Origin: Treponema sp.
Lineage (GTDB): Bacteria > Spirochaetota > Spirochaetia > Treponematales > Treponemataceae
Length of the DNA: 64,000 nt
Reading direction: 5' to 3'
Assembly: GCA_018385315.1 (NCBI GenBank)
Contig: JAHAZJ010000149.1
Span: 1 to 64,000, forward strand
Shown here: one piece after another, positions 26,788 through 34,922 of the stretch
Layout: the number at the start of each line of letters is the position of its first letter
How positions within the stretch are numbered: the first letter of the stretch is position 1
Translations under genes and position numbers: made by a program
Notes under the pieces: generated by a model
What the model was told of the DNA's origin: nothing
Database searches by the model: none
What the model saw: only the letters and a program-made list of their open reading frames with translations

Positions 26788-27443
26788 TAGAACTTGTAGC
26801 TTTTCTTGGAAATTATGGTCGTGAATATGAAAAAACCAGACATAATGTTGCCTGGTATTTTGAAGATTCCCTTCCTTTTGCAGGAAAAATAAACTGGCAG
26901 AAAAAGTTTAAAGGTCAATTTGCTTCTATTACGCCTTCAGAATTAGCAAATTGGGCTTGTGAATCAAAAATCTGCTCTACAAAAGAGGGAATGCCTGTAA
27001 AAGTTCCAGAAGAAGCTCCTGCTCATATTTATTTTCTTAAACCTGAAACTTATATGAACCTTTCTGGCGAGAGTATTATTGAAGTTGTAAATTTCTATAA
27101 GCTTAAACCAGAAAATGTTCTTGTAATTCATGATGAATTAGAAATGCTGCCAGGTTTTGTCAGTCTTAAATGGTCTGGGGGACTTGGCGGTCATAACGGT
27201 TTACGTTCTACAAAAGCAGTATTAAATACTCCAGATTTCTGGAGGCTCCGTTTTGGAATTGGGCGTCCATCAAATGATAAAATTTCAGTTGCCGATTATG
27301 TTCTTGGTCACTTTACAAACGAAGAACAGGAAATTATGGGAAATGTTTTTAGTCAGACAAATCTCCTTTTTGTAAAAGCACTTTTATCAAAAGAGCCTTC
27401 AAACCTCATATCTGCATGGGGAAAAAAGAATTTACTAGTATAA
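26784..27443 (+). CDS. pth: peptidyl-tRNA hydrolase
   Basis: Recycles peptidyl-tRNA that dropped off ribosomes, 219 aa. Active-site elements: LGNYG with the Asn, TRHNVAW with the catalytic His20-equivalent, FLKPETYMNLSG, HDELE with the catalytic Asp, and GGLGGHNGLRS. About 25 extra residues between the first two strands (around PSELANWACESKICSTKEG) make it longer than the usual 190 aa. The ATGA overlap couples it to the DUF4340 gene although the functions are unrelated. Confidence 0.95.
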   Translation: MIELVAFLGNYGREYEKTRHNVAWYFEDSLPFAGKINWQKKFKGQFASITPSELANWACESKICSTKEGMPVKVPEEAPAHIYFLKPETYMNLSGESIIEVVNFYKLKPENVLVIHDELEMLPGFVSLKWSGGLGGHNGLRSTKAVLNTPDFWRLRFGIGRPSNDKISVADYVLGHFTNEEQEIMGNVFSQTNLLFVKALLSKEPSNLISAWGKKNLLV

Positions 27444-27447
27444 ATAA

Positions 27448-27476
27448 TTGCTAAAATATCGGTTTATGTGTATAGT
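27448..27476 (+). promoter_or_regulatory. hprK promoter directly before the start codon
   Basis: TTGCTA (27448-27453), an exact 17-bp spacer, TATAGT (27471-27476), then eight bases to the hprK ATG. The start site would fall on or next to the ATG. No Shine-Dalgarno. Confidence 0.6.
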
Positions 27477-27484
27477 ATAAGTCT

Positions 27485-28474
27485 ATGGCAGAAAAAAAAT
27501 TCACAGTTTTGGATTTACTCGACCTTGATCTTTCTGGTCACGATGCATTGCATTTAAAGTGTATTGCGGGTAGAAGAGGTTTGCCACGTGCAATTACAAT
27601 TCCAGAAATCAATCGTCCGGGGCTAGCTTTATCTGGTTTTTATGAAAACTTTGCCAGAGGAAGACTCCAGCTTTTTGGTAGAGGTGAAACTGCCTATCTT
27701 CTTAAACTTCACAATGAAAATAAAACTGATGTTTTAAAAGAATTCTTTTCAAACGAGATTCCTTGTTGTGTTTTTACATATAATCTTGAACCAACAGAAG
27801 AATTTCGTCTCCTGGCAGAAGAATATTGTGTTCCAATTTTACAGACAGATTTAACTTCAACAGATTTTTCCAGCAGAATTATTCGTGTATTCTCTAATAT
27901 TTTTGCTCCTCACAAAACACTTCATGGGGTTTTAGTTGAAGTATACGGTATTGGAATTTTCTTAAATGGACATTCTGGTGTTGGTAAGTCAGAAACTGCA
28001 CTGGAATTGGTAGAACGTGGACATCGTCTTGTAGCAGATGATATTATTGAATTACGTTGTGTAAATGGTAATACATTGCTTGGTCGAGGTGCAAATGCAA
28101 TGATTAGCCACCACATGGAAATTAGAGGTCTTGGAATTATTAATATTTCAAAGCTTTATGGTGTTGGTGCTATTCGTAATCAAAAAGAAGTTCAATTAAT
28201 TGTTCAGCTGGAAGCTTGGGATTCAAATAAATCTTACGACAGAATTGGAACTGAACAAAATTATAAAGAGTTGCTTGGAGTAAAAGTTCCACTTATTGAA
28301 ATTCCAGTAAAACCTGGACGAAACCTTCCAATCATTATTGAAGCTGCTGCTATGAATGAAAGATTAAAGGATATGGGATATAACTCTGCAAAAGAATTTA
28401 ATCAGAACGTATTAAAATGGATCGAAACTGGAGATGCAAAAGCCGCATTCTATGGTATTGATGATTCATACTAA
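27485..28474 (+). CDS. hprK: HPr kinase/phosphorylase
   Basis: Bifunctional enzyme that phosphorylates and dephosphorylates Ser46 of HPr, 329 aa. LHGVLVEVYGIGIFL precedes the Walker A loop GHSGVGKS (162-169). ELVERGHRLVADD and the signature LEIRGLGIINI-like stretch (MEIRGLGIINISKLYG) complete the active site. The N-terminal domain, with INRPGLALSGF, is the usual HprK domain. It lies directly upstream of ptsH, so kinase and substrate are co-expressed. No PTS enzyme I or complete sugar permease is in the window; in treponemes this pair is often regulatory. Confidence 0.96.
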   Translation: MAEKKFTVLDLLDLDLSGHDALHLKCIAGRRGLPRAITIPEINRPGLALSGFYENFARGRLQLFGRGETAYLLKLHNENKTDVLKEFFSNEIPCCVFTYNLEPTEEFRLLAEEYCVPILQTDLTSTDFSSRIIRVFSNIFAPHKTLHGVLVEVYGIGIFLNGHSGVGKSETALELVERGHRLVADDIIELRCVNGNTLLGRGANAMISHHMEIRGLGIINISKLYGVGAIRNQKEVQLIVQLEAWDSNKSYDRIGTEQNYKELLGVKVPLIEIPVKPGRNLPIIIEAAAMNERLKDMGYNSAKEFNQNVLKWIETGDAKAAFYGIDDSY

Positions 28475-28491
28475 AAATATAGGAGTCAACT

Positions 28492-28758
28492 ATGGTAGAA
28501 AAAATTTTAACAGTACAGAACAGAGCTGGAATTCACGCAAGACCTGCTGCTATAATTGCCCAGACATCAAATAAGTTTGAAAGCGAAATTATTATTAAAA
28601 GTGAAGATATTGAAGTAAACGCAAAATCAATCATGGGTGTTATAGCCATGGGTGCCGGTTACAATACACAATTAACCTTCTCAATCGAAGGTCCAGACGA
28701 ATCCGAAGCCGCAAGCGTTTTAGAAGATTTGTTCAATAGCAAGTTCGAGGAAGAGTAG
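28492..28758 (+). CDS. ptsH: HPr phosphocarrier protein
   Basis: 88 aa carrier. His15 in RAGIHARPAA is the enzyme-I phosphorylation site, and Ser46 in NAKSIMGVIAMGA is the HprK target; both are intact. AGGAG precedes the ATG, 17 bp after hprK. The stop codon is followed at once by the duplicated hairpin element that leads to lexA. Confidence 0.96.
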   Translation: MVEKILTVQNRAGIHARPAAIIAQTSNKFESEIIIKSEDIEVNAKSIMGVIAMGAGYNTQLTFSIEGPDESEAASVLEDLFNSKFEEE

Positions 28759-28922
28759 AGCAAAACGCGAGCAGTGGCGCAGCGTTTTGACTCTACGTGT
28801 AAATGGTAAATAAAAGCGAAGCTTTTATATACCATCCAAAGAGCAAAACGCGAGCAGTGGCGCAGCGTTTTGACTCTACGTGTAAACAGTAAATAAAAGC
28901 GTTAGCTTTTATGTATAAACAG
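28757..28922. repeat. two tandem copies of an 83-bp hairpin element
   Basis: Copy 1 is 28757-28839 and copy 2 is 28840-28922. The first 47 bp are identical; after two mismatches another 13 bp (GTAAATAAAAGCG) match. Each copy holds a stem of about 12 bp with one bulge (AAAACGC with GCGTTTT, flanked by AGAG/CTCT) around a 13-nt loop, and a second AT-rich hairpin (AAAAGC with GCTTTT). The pair fills the whole gap from the ptsH stop to the lexA ribosome-binding site. Confidence 0.85.
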
Positions 28923-28930
28923 GAGATATC

Positions 28931-29542
28931 ATGAAAGAAATTACAGAAAGACAAAAAGAAGTTCTTAATTATATTTCAGCCTTCACAGAGGAAAACTCAT
29001 TTCCTCCAACTGTTCGTGAAATCAGCACACATTTTGGAATTTCCTTACGTGCTATTCAGGATCATCTTGCTGCTTTACAGAAAAAAGGTTATCTCTCGGA
29101 ATCAAATAAAAGATCCCGTTCAATTAAAGTTCTTTCTGATTTAAGAGAAAAGGAATCAAAATTATATGTTGGCAAAGTTCCTTTACTGGGAACAGTGGCA
29201 GCTGGAAAACCATTGTTAAGCGAAGAAAATCTTGACGGGTACGTAAATTTAACAGAACCATTTGTTAGACCTGGAAAAAGTTATTTTGCATTACGTGTAC
29301 GTGGTGAAAGTATGATTAATGCTGGAATTTTAGATGGTGATTTAGCTGTAATAGAACAGTCATCTACTGCATTAGACGGTCAGATTATTGTTGCGGTAAT
29401 TGATGATGCAATTACCTTAAAAAGATATTACAAAGAATCTGAACGAGTAAGATTACAACCAGAAAATCCAGCATTTCAGGCAATTTATTGTCAGGATGTA
29501 AGAATTGTAGGAATTCTTTCAAACATAGTTAGAACATATTAA
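28931..29542 (+). CDS. lexA: LexA repressor
   Basis: SOS repressor, 203 aa. N-terminal winged helix with TVREISTHFGIS and AIQDHLAALQKKGYL. The self-cleavage site is A91-G92 in TVAAGKP. Catalytic Ser127 lies in RGESM and Lys164 in ITLKRYY. CAGGAG is 7 nt before the ATG. It is immediately upstream of holA (3-bp gap). No obvious palindromic LexA box is visible in the gap, which is instead filled by the tandem hairpin element. Confidence 0.95.
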   Translation: MKEITERQKEVLNYISAFTEENSFPPTVREISTHFGISLRAIQDHLAALQKKGYLSESNKRSRSIKVLSDLREKESKLYVGKVPLLGTVAAGKPLLSEENLDGYVNLTEPFVRPGKSYFALRVRGESMINAGILDGDLAVIEQSSTALDGQIIVAVIDDAITLKRYYKESERVRLQPENPAFQAIYCQDVRIVGILSNIVRTY

Positions 29543-29545
29543 TAA

Positions 29546-30559
29546 ATGAAAAGTCCAGTTTATCTATACACAGGCCCCGAATTTGGTCAGAGAAACGATG
29601 CTATTGATGCTGTAAAAAAATCTCTTGAGCAAAAATTTGGAGACATTGACAATCATCTTTTTTATCTCATTGAAACCCCATTTAGTCAGGTAATGACTAT
29701 TCTTCAAAGTGGAACATTATTTTCTAATGGGGTTTGTGTAGTTTGTAAAAATGCAGAACTTCTTAAAAAGAAAGATGATATTGAAATGCTTTCTCAGTGG
29801 TTAGAATCTCCATCTGAAAGTTCAGTATTAATTTTAGTCTCAGATGAGGTTTCTGTTGATAATAAATTAGATAAGCTTGTTCCTCCAGAAAACAAAAAGA
29901 AATTCTGGGAAATGTACGAATCTGATAAACTTCCCTGGATTTCAACTTTTTTTAACAAAAACGGATATTCCATAACTCAGGATGCCGCAAGTCTTATTTT
30001 AAGCATGGTAGAAAATAATACTTTGGCTCTAAAAAATGAATGTTCCAGATTTTTTGTACTTTTTCCAAAAGAACATGAAATTACAGATGAGGATGTTGAA
30101 TCAGTTTTAATCCACACAAGGGAAGAAAATGCATTTACATTGTTTAACCAGATTGCAAAATTTTCAGATTCGCCTCAGAAAAGATTTGAAAGTGGAGTGG
30201 AAATTTTACAGAAAATCAGACTTTCAAAAGAAAATAATTCTGTAATGATAATTTCTGGTTTAGCCTCTTGTTTTAGAAAACTGGTATTATGGCATAATTT
30301 ATGCTCAGGTGGTTATGAACCAGATGATTTTACATTTAAAACAAAAGGTTTTACATCAAGCACAATGAGGAAACAATACCGTAGTGCGGCTAAAATTTGG
30401 ACAACAGGGCAAGCTACTGCAATTTTAGCAATTCTAGGGTCAACAGATATGGAAATCAGAACTGGAGGCTCCCTTTTAGAAGATGTGTTGCTTCAGAAGA
30501 TGCTTTACGAAATAATTATAAAAAAAGGTGCCCCAATTTCAGACGCAACTATTCAATAG
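29546..30559 (+). CDS. holA: DNA polymerase III delta subunit
   Basis: Clamp-loader delta subunit, 337 aa. YLYTGPEFGQR at the N-terminus takes the place of the degenerate P-loop region, followed by the FSNGVCVVCKNAELL core and a C-terminal helical collar with RLSKENNSVMIISGLASCFRKLVLWHNL and a final LLQKMLYEII helix. Sequence conservation in this family is low, but order and length fit. Its last 11 bp overlap the end of the convergent PC4-like gene. Confidence 0.85.
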   Translation: MKSPVYLYTGPEFGQRNDAIDAVKKSLEQKFGDIDNHLFYLIETPFSQVMTILQSGTLFSNGVCVVCKNAELLKKKDDIEMLSQWLESPSESSVLILVSDEVSVDNKLDKLVPPENKKKFWEMYESDKLPWISTFFNKNGYSITQDAASLILSMVENNTLALKNECSRFFVLFPKEHEITDEDVESVLIHTREENAFTLFNQIAKFSDSPQKRFESGVEILQKIRLSKENNSVMIISGLASCFRKLVLWHNLCSGGYEPDDFTFKTKGFTSSTMRKQYRSAAKIWTTGQATAILAILGSTDMEIRTGGSLLEDVLLQKMLYEIIIKKGAPISDATIQ

Positions 30560-30776
30560 AAATTGAATTCAGCAGGTTTTTAAGAGATAAAAGCTCTTCT
30601 TTTGTGAATGTAATTCCTTTTCCCATTTTTTCGTGGTCAGGAGACCAGCTTCTAATATCGTATTTTGCAGGTCGTTCACTCCAGGAAACCAGGTTTAATT
30701 CAACATTCCAGCCTCCTTTTCCTTCGCTAATTACACCTAAAGTTTTTTCAATTGAAAAAGAAAAATCATCAGCCAT
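30549..30776 (-). CDS. PC4/YdbC-like single-strand DNA-binding protein
   Basis: 75 aa protein with the bacterial YdbC form of the PC4 fold: IEKTLGVISEGKGGWNVELN, LVSWSERPAKYDIRSW, then SPDHEKMGKGITFTKEEL. Family members bind single-stranded DNA as dimers; the physiological role is open. AAGGAG lies before the ATG. It converges on holA with an 11-bp 3' overlap and faces away from the tmpA-like gene, sharing a 104-bp promoter region with it. Confidence 0.85.
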   Translation of the reverse strand: MADDFSFSIEKTLGVISEGKGGWNVELNLVSWSERPAKYDIRSWSPDHEKMGKGITFTKEELLSLKNLLNSISIE

Positions 30777-30821
30777 AGCATAACTCCTTGTAAAATCTTC
30801 TGTTATCTATATTTATTATCG

Positions 30822-30850
30822 TTGTAACAATGAAAATTATGTAGTAAAAT
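30822..30850 (+). promoter_or_regulatory. promoter of the tmpA-tmpB operon
   Basis: TTGTAA (30822-30827), 17-bp spacer, TAAAAT (30845-30850), 30 bp before the tmpA-like ATG. The -35 lies in the short palindrome GTTGTAACAA. Confidence 0.55.
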
Positions 30851-30880
30851 GTTAAAATCAAAATAAAAGTGAGGATTTGT

Positions 30881-31915
30881 ATGAAAAAACTCGTACTATG
30901 TGCTCTTTCGGCTTTCTTAATCCTGTCTTTTGTATCATGTGGTGGTGATCCAACTAATGAGAATGACAATCCAGAAGCTCCAGTGATTACAACTCAGCCA
31001 GATGACTTTGACAGTGCAACAATTTTGGAAACAATTGAAGGTGCAAGAAAATTAGCATTGGAATCAGGTGCAGAAGATCTCGCAGCTGATAAACTTGAAG
31101 CAATCGATAAACTTTACGAAGATATCAAGTTAAAAGCAGAAGATTCTTCTGTTGATATCTCAAAAGATGGAAAAGATATTGCTGACCGTTATTTAGCATT
31201 AGCAGGTTATATTACTGCAAAAGATGCTAAAGAAAAAATTGATGGTACAGAAATGATTTCTATCGTACAGAGTTTATACGATGAAGGAAGTTCTGCTCTT
31301 GCAGATTTAGAAGAAATGTTTGATGACCCAGAAGCTACAGGTTCTCAAATGTTAGAAAAAGCAACTACAGCTACAACTTGTCTTAATTCTGCTTTAGCTG
31401 CAATTTACAAGAAAGTTGCTAAAGATGAACGTGATGCTGCAATGGCTGCAAAAAAAGATGCAGACAGTGTAAAAGCTGCTGTTTCAATGAAAACTAAATA
31501 CAATGAAGCTGTTGGAAATTTCAAAACAGGTGATTCATTATATGCAATGCAGAACCCGGCAAAAGCATATGATAATTACAAAATTGCAAAAGAAATTTTC
31601 CAGGAATTATTCGAAGAAGTTTCTGCAAAACGTGAAGCAGCTTTAAAAGCAATTGAAGATGCTAAAAAAGCAGTAAGCGAAACTGAAACTTTTGCAGAAG
31701 AAGCTGATGTTCAGGCTCCAATTACAGAACCTGTAGAAGGAATTGAAGATGAAGATGCAGTTCTTCTTGAAGAAGAAACATATGCTGATCCATCAGAATC
31801 AGAAGCAGACTTGCCTGATAACCCAGAGGATCCTGTTCAAGATGCAATTAATGAAGCTGTAAAAGAAGCAACAGAAGCTGCATCTGGCATTCTTAATCCA
31901 GGAGATGCAAAATGA
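30881..31915 (+). CDS. tmpA: TmpA-like treponemal lipoprotein
   Basis: Lipoprotein of 344 aa. MKKLVLCALSAFLILSFVSC is a type II signal peptide with the lipobox ending FVSC, so it is anchored in a membrane. The mature part is rich in Ala, Glu, Lys and Asp, predicted largely helical, with tetratricopeptide-like stretches such as AYDNYKIAKEIFQELFEE, and an acidic tail. The length and the overlapping start of the next gene (ATGA) mirror the tmpA-tmpB operon described in Treponema pallidum. Name assigned from size, order and features, not an alignment. The ATG at 30881 follows GTGAGG; a start four codons earlier is less likely. Confidence 0.65.
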   Translation: MKKLVLCALSAFLILSFVSCGGDPTNENDNPEAPVITTQPDDFDSATILETIEGARKLALESGAEDLAADKLEAIDKLYEDIKLKAEDSSVDISKDGKDIADRYLALAGYITAKDAKEKIDGTEMISIVQSLYDEGSSALADLEEMFDDPEATGSQMLEKATTATTCLNSALAAIYKKVAKDERDAAMAAKKDADSVKAAVSMKTKYNEAVGNFKTGDSLYAMQNPAKAYDNYKIAKEIFQELFEEVSAKREAALKAIEDAKKAVSETETFAEEADVQAPITEPVEGIEDEDAVLLEEETYADPSESEADLPDNPEDPVQDAINEAVKEATEAASGILNPGDAK

Positions 31916-32631
31916 TGAAAAAGTTAATTTCTGTTTTATTAGTAGCATTATTTACTTCAACAGTATTTGCTGCAACATTAAGTTACAAAAACAATACATA
32001 TCAGAAACTTGCTGATGAATACACAAGAAAAGCAGACAGAGCAATGGATGCAGGTATGTATGATGAAGCTGTAGAATATTCAAAGAAAGCTGAAGAAAAT
32101 GCAGCTCTTTCTAAGGCTTATATCGAAATGATGATGGCTCGTGGCGATGCAGAATCTGCACTTAAAACTGCAAAAACAAAGCTGGCTTGGGCTGAATCAA
32201 TTGATGCACAGAATACATTCCCAATGGCTTATACTTCTGCAAAAGAAAATTATGATAACGCTGTAGCCGCATTTGACGGTGAAGATTATCCAAAAGCTAT
32301 TGAATATGCAAACTTAGTTCTTGCATCTTTAGCTGGTGTTCGTGAAGTAACTCCACTCCCAGAATATTACATTGTTCGTCCATGGGCAGAAACAAAAGAC
32401 TGTTACTGGAATATTTCTGGTCGTCCTTATGTTTATAACAACCCATTGCTTTGGGAAAACCTTTATCAGGCTAACAAAGACAATATGCCAGATCCAAATG
32501 ATCCAAACTTAATTCACCCTGGTATGAAAATGAAAGTACCAAGTCTTACAGGTGAATATCGTTCTGGAACTTACGATCCAAAGAAATCTTATGAAGCTTA
32601 CGGTAGCGAAAGCTATAAAGTAAACAGATAA
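31912..32631 (+). CDS. tmpB: TmpB-like exported protein with LysM-like C-terminus
   Basis: 239 aa. A signal peptide (to about ALFTSTVFA) is followed by a charged helical region with TPR-like pairs (AGMYDEAVEYSKKAEENA, DYPKAIEYANLVLA). The C-terminal stretch YYIVRPWAETKDCYWNISGR, LLWENLYQANKDNMPDPN and HPGMKMKVP resembles a LysM peptidoglycan-binding module. It overlaps tmpA by 4 nt, and a strong terminator follows, so the two form one operon. Probably periplasmic or envelope-bound. Confidence 0.65.
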   Translation: MMKKLISVLLVALFTSTVFAATLSYKNNTYQKLADEYTRKADRAMDAGMYDEAVEYSKKAEENAALSKAYIEMMMARGDAESALKTAKTKLAWAESIDAQNTFPMAYTSAKENYDNAVAAFDGEDYPKAIEYANLVLASLAGVREVTPLPEYYIVRPWAETKDCYWNISGRPYVYNNPLLWENLYQANKDNMPDPNDPNLIHPGMKMKVPSLTGEYRSGTYDPKKSYEAYGSESYKVNR

Positions 32632-32654
32632 GCTTGTACCATAAGTTTTAATTA

Positions 32655-32709
32655 AAAAGGCTGTCCGCTGGAGTTTATTAAAAACATTCCCAGGGGACAG
32701 CCTTTTTTT
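32655..32709 (+). terminator. intrinsic terminator of tmpAB
   Basis: AGGCTGTCC (from 32658) pairs with GGACAGCCT (to about 32703), with inner pairing CTGG/CCAG and a seven-T tail. Confidence 0.9.
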
Positions 32710-32734
32710 GTAGTATAGTAATAAATATAAAGAA

Positions 32735-33298
32735 CTAATTTATAAAAGTTCTCATATACATCATTAATGCCGTTCCCATTAATCCATGCTGGCATGCTGG
32801 AGTTCCCATAGCATTTATTACATCTTTTTTATTCATTTCCAAATAATTAATATATTCATCATTGTCTAAAGTTTGTCTTCCTGTAAAGGTTAAATTTTGA
32901 GCAAGATAAATATGTACATGATTAGAAAACAAGGCAGGATTTGGATTCATACTGCCAAGTTTTATAAGCTTACCAGGTATAGCACCTGTTTCTTCTTTTA
33001 GTTCACGTAAGGCAGCGGCTTCTGGTTCTTCACCTCTGTCAATGACACCGCCAGGAAATTCCAAAGATAATTTTTTTTCTCCATGACGCCATTGTTTCAC
33101 CATCAGAAATTTATCATCTATTTCAGGAATAACAATAACCCAGTCTTTTGTATCACAAATAATATAATCGCCTTCAAGATTTTCAGAAGATTTGCAATGA
33201 TGGGATGTAACATCAAAAACAACAGTAGAAAGCAATGTTTTTTTTGATTCAGTAGACCATTTTAATTTTTCATCATCCTCATTAAAGTAAGAATTCAT
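32735..33298 (-). CDS. Nudix hydrolase (ADP-ribose pyrophosphatase-like)
   Basis: 187 aa. The Nudix box starts in FPGGVIDRGEEPEAAALRE and continues LKEETGAIPG, giving the G-X5-E-X7-R-E-X2-E-E-X-G metal-binding signature. The preceding MVKQWRHGEKKLSLEFPGG layout is that of the ADP-sugar pyrophosphatase subgroup. AGGAG lies before the ATG. It is divergent from the cytidylate-kinase-like gene across a 71-bp gap whose two ribosome-binding sites form an inverted repeat. Confidence 0.9.
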   Translation of the reverse strand: MNSYFNEDDEKLKWSTESKKTLLSTVVFDVTSHHCKSSENLEGDYIICDTKDWVIVIPEIDDKFLMVKQWRHGEKKLSLEFPGGVIDRGEEPEAAALRELKEETGAIPGKLIKLGSMNPNPALFSNHVHIYLAQNLTFTGRQTLDNDEYINYLEMNKKDVINAMGTPACQHGLMGTALMMYMRTFIN

Positions 33299-33338
33299 AA
33301 AAACTCCTGTTTATGTCGATTATATAATTAACTTAAAC

Positions 33339-33352
33339 AACAATCTATTGTT
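33339..33352. promoter_or_regulatory. palindrome in a divergent promoter region
   Basis: AACAAT-CT-ATTGTT in the 71-bp gap between the Nudix gene and the kinase-like gene. Its central place between two divergent genes suits an operator. The outer inverted repeat AACTCCTGT/ACAGGAGTT is explained by the two Shine-Dalgarno sites. Confidence 0.4.
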
Positions 33353-33369
33353 AATGTACAGGAGTTCAT

Positions 33370-34191
33370 ATGGCAATTATTACTTTATCAAGACAAGTTG
33401 CAGCCCATGGTGATGAAATTGCAAAAAAAATATCTGAGTCATTAGGATATACTTTTATAAAACGTACAGATATAGAAAAAAGAATAATAGATTTAGGATT
33501 TGCAAAAGAAAAGTTACCAAAATATGATGAAAGAAAACCCGGTTTTTTTGCTTCTATTTCCAAAGGTATGTCAGAATATATTAATCTTACAAGATATGCT
33601 GTATTAGAAGTTGCCAGTCAGAATAACGTAGTCATTATTGGTCGTGGTTCTACACATATATTTCAAGGAATTCAAAATCAGGTTGGTATAAGATTTGTTG
33701 CTCCTATGAAAACAAGAATAGAGCGATTAATGAAAGAATTTGATTGGACAGAAAAACAAGCAATTCAACGAATAGAAGAGAGTGATGAAAATAGAAATTC
33801 ATTTAATAAAAAAATATATGATGTAGAACATACAGATCCAGAAAACTACCATATGGTATTAAATACAGGTTTACTTTCAGATGAAGAATGTGCAAAGATT
33901 ATTGCTGATTATGTAAAATTTAATATTACCAGTGAAGCCGAAGAGTTATCTGCCAAAAAAGTTAACAATTTATATAAGGCACAAGGGGTGATTAATAACC
34001 TGTTATACAAAAAAGAAATATTAATCGAGTCATTGCGGGCAAATTTTAATGACCAGAATATTATTCTTACAGGTTTAACAGATTCTGTTGTTAATGTTGA
34101 TGAAATTCTTATGGATGTAAAAGCAGTTTTTCCAGATTATTCTGTAAAATCAGAAATTAAACTTGTCCACGATTTTAAAGCATTTCAGTAA
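33370..34191 (+). CDS. cytidylate kinase-like family protein
   Basis: 273 aa protein of the cytidylate-kinase-like family seen in many anaerobes. The N-terminus MAIITLSRQVAAHGDEIAK stands where family members have SREYGSGG..IA.., so the phosphate-binding loop is altered (AAHGDE). NNVVIIGRGSTHIF and FVAPMKTRIERLM are typical core motifs. The C-terminal 80 residues (from about 195, SEAEELSAKKV) form an extra domain of unknown type resembling a BON-like fold (IILTGLTDSVVNVDEI). The nucleotide substrate is uncertain. Confidence 0.75.
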   Translation: MAIITLSRQVAAHGDEIAKKISESLGYTFIKRTDIEKRIIDLGFAKEKLPKYDERKPGFFASISKGMSEYINLTRYAVLEVASQNNVVIIGRGSTHIFQGIQNQVGIRFVAPMKTRIERLMKEFDWTEKQAIQRIEESDENRNSFNKKIYDVEHTDPENYHMVLNTGLLSDEECAKIIADYVKFNITSEAEELSAKKVNNLYKAQGVINNLLYKKEILIESLRANFNDQNIILTGLTDSVVNVDEILMDVKAVFPDYSVKSEIKLVHDFKAFQ

Positions 34192-34204
34192 TACTCTTAA
34201 AAGG

Positions 34205-34233
34205 TTGACTTTTGTTCTAATTATTATAATATT
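34205..34233 (+). promoter_or_regulatory. possible promoter of the CDP-alcohol phosphatidyltransferase gene
   Basis: TTGACT (34205-34210), 17 bp, AATATT (34228-34233), then ten bases to the ATG; a perfect TATAAT overlaps at 34225-34230. No Shine-Dalgarno precedes the ATG. Confidence 0.4.
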
Positions 34234-34243
34234 TAAAAGTATT

Positions 34244-34837
34244 ATGAAACTTTCAAACACATTTACATTTATTCGCATTTTATATGCACCAATTTTTTTG
34301 ATATTGTATTTTTTGCCTATTTGGACAGGAATCCCATCTGCAATTTCTTTAATTATTTCTATTCCCTTATTGATTTTTGCAGAATTCACAGATTATTTAG
34401 ATGGACATTATGCAAGAAAAAGAAACGAAGTGAGCGACTTCGGAAAAATGTTTGATCCTTTTGCCGATGTTTTCCTCCATCTTTCAACTTTTGTTTGTTA
34501 TATGTTTAGTGCAGGAACCATGGGTGGATATGTAAATCCAGTAATTTTCATTCTTCTTATGTGGCGTGAAATTTCTCAAAACTTCCTGCGTATGGTTGCC
34601 GCAAAACAGGGGACTGCAATTGCTGCAAGAAAAGGTGGAAAATATAAAACTGTTTTATATATTTTCTCAGGCTTCTATGCGTTGTTCCTGGAGCTTTTAG
34701 TAAGACTTAATGCTGTACCAGATTGTTTTGGAGCACTTAAACTTGCATCTTCAATTTTGTTCATTCTTTGTGTAGTTTTAAGTTATGCTTCATTTATTGA
34801 TTATTTACGTCATTTTGGAAAAGTTCTTAAGCAATAG
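34244..34837 (+). CDS. CDP-alcohol phosphatidyltransferase (PgsA-like)
   Basis: Membrane enzyme, 197 aa, joining CDP-diacylglycerol to an alcohol. The CDP-AP motif DG-X2-AR-X8-G-X3-D-X3-D is complete, starting at DGHYARKRNEVSDFG and ending FDPFAD. MKLSNTFTFIRILYAPIFL is the usual N-terminus; glycerol-3-phosphate as acceptor (phosphatidylglycerophosphate synthase) is the most likely. About five transmembrane segments. The ORF is open 27 codons upstream, but that part is the promoter region, so the start at 34244 is preferred. Confidence 0.88.
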   Translation: MKLSNTFTFIRILYAPIFLILYFLPIWTGIPSAISLIISIPLLIFAEFTDYLDGHYARKRNEVSDFGKMFDPFADVFLHLSTFVCYMFSAGTMGGYVNPVIFILLMWREISQNFLRMVAAKQGTAIAARKGGKYKTVLYIFSGFYALFLELLVRLNAVPDCFGALKLASSILFILCVVLSYASFIDYLRHFGKVLKQ

Positions 34838-34856
34838 TGTTTCAAAATAATAGTAA

Positions 34857-34899
34857 AAAAAAGAGGTTGCCTGTTATATTAGACAACCTCTTTTTTTTG
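34857..34899. terminator. bidirectional intrinsic terminator
   Basis: AAGAGGTTG (34861-34869) pairs with CAACCTCTT (34884-34892), with A-run before and T-run after. It serves the convergent pgsA-like and hsp20 genes. Confidence 0.9.
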
Positions 34900-34922
34900 T
34901 GCATTTTTTTATGCAATTTTTT

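Noticed and set aside
28757-28922. CRISPR array
   Set aside because: Only two copies, adjoining without spacers, and each unit is 83 bp with internal hairpins.
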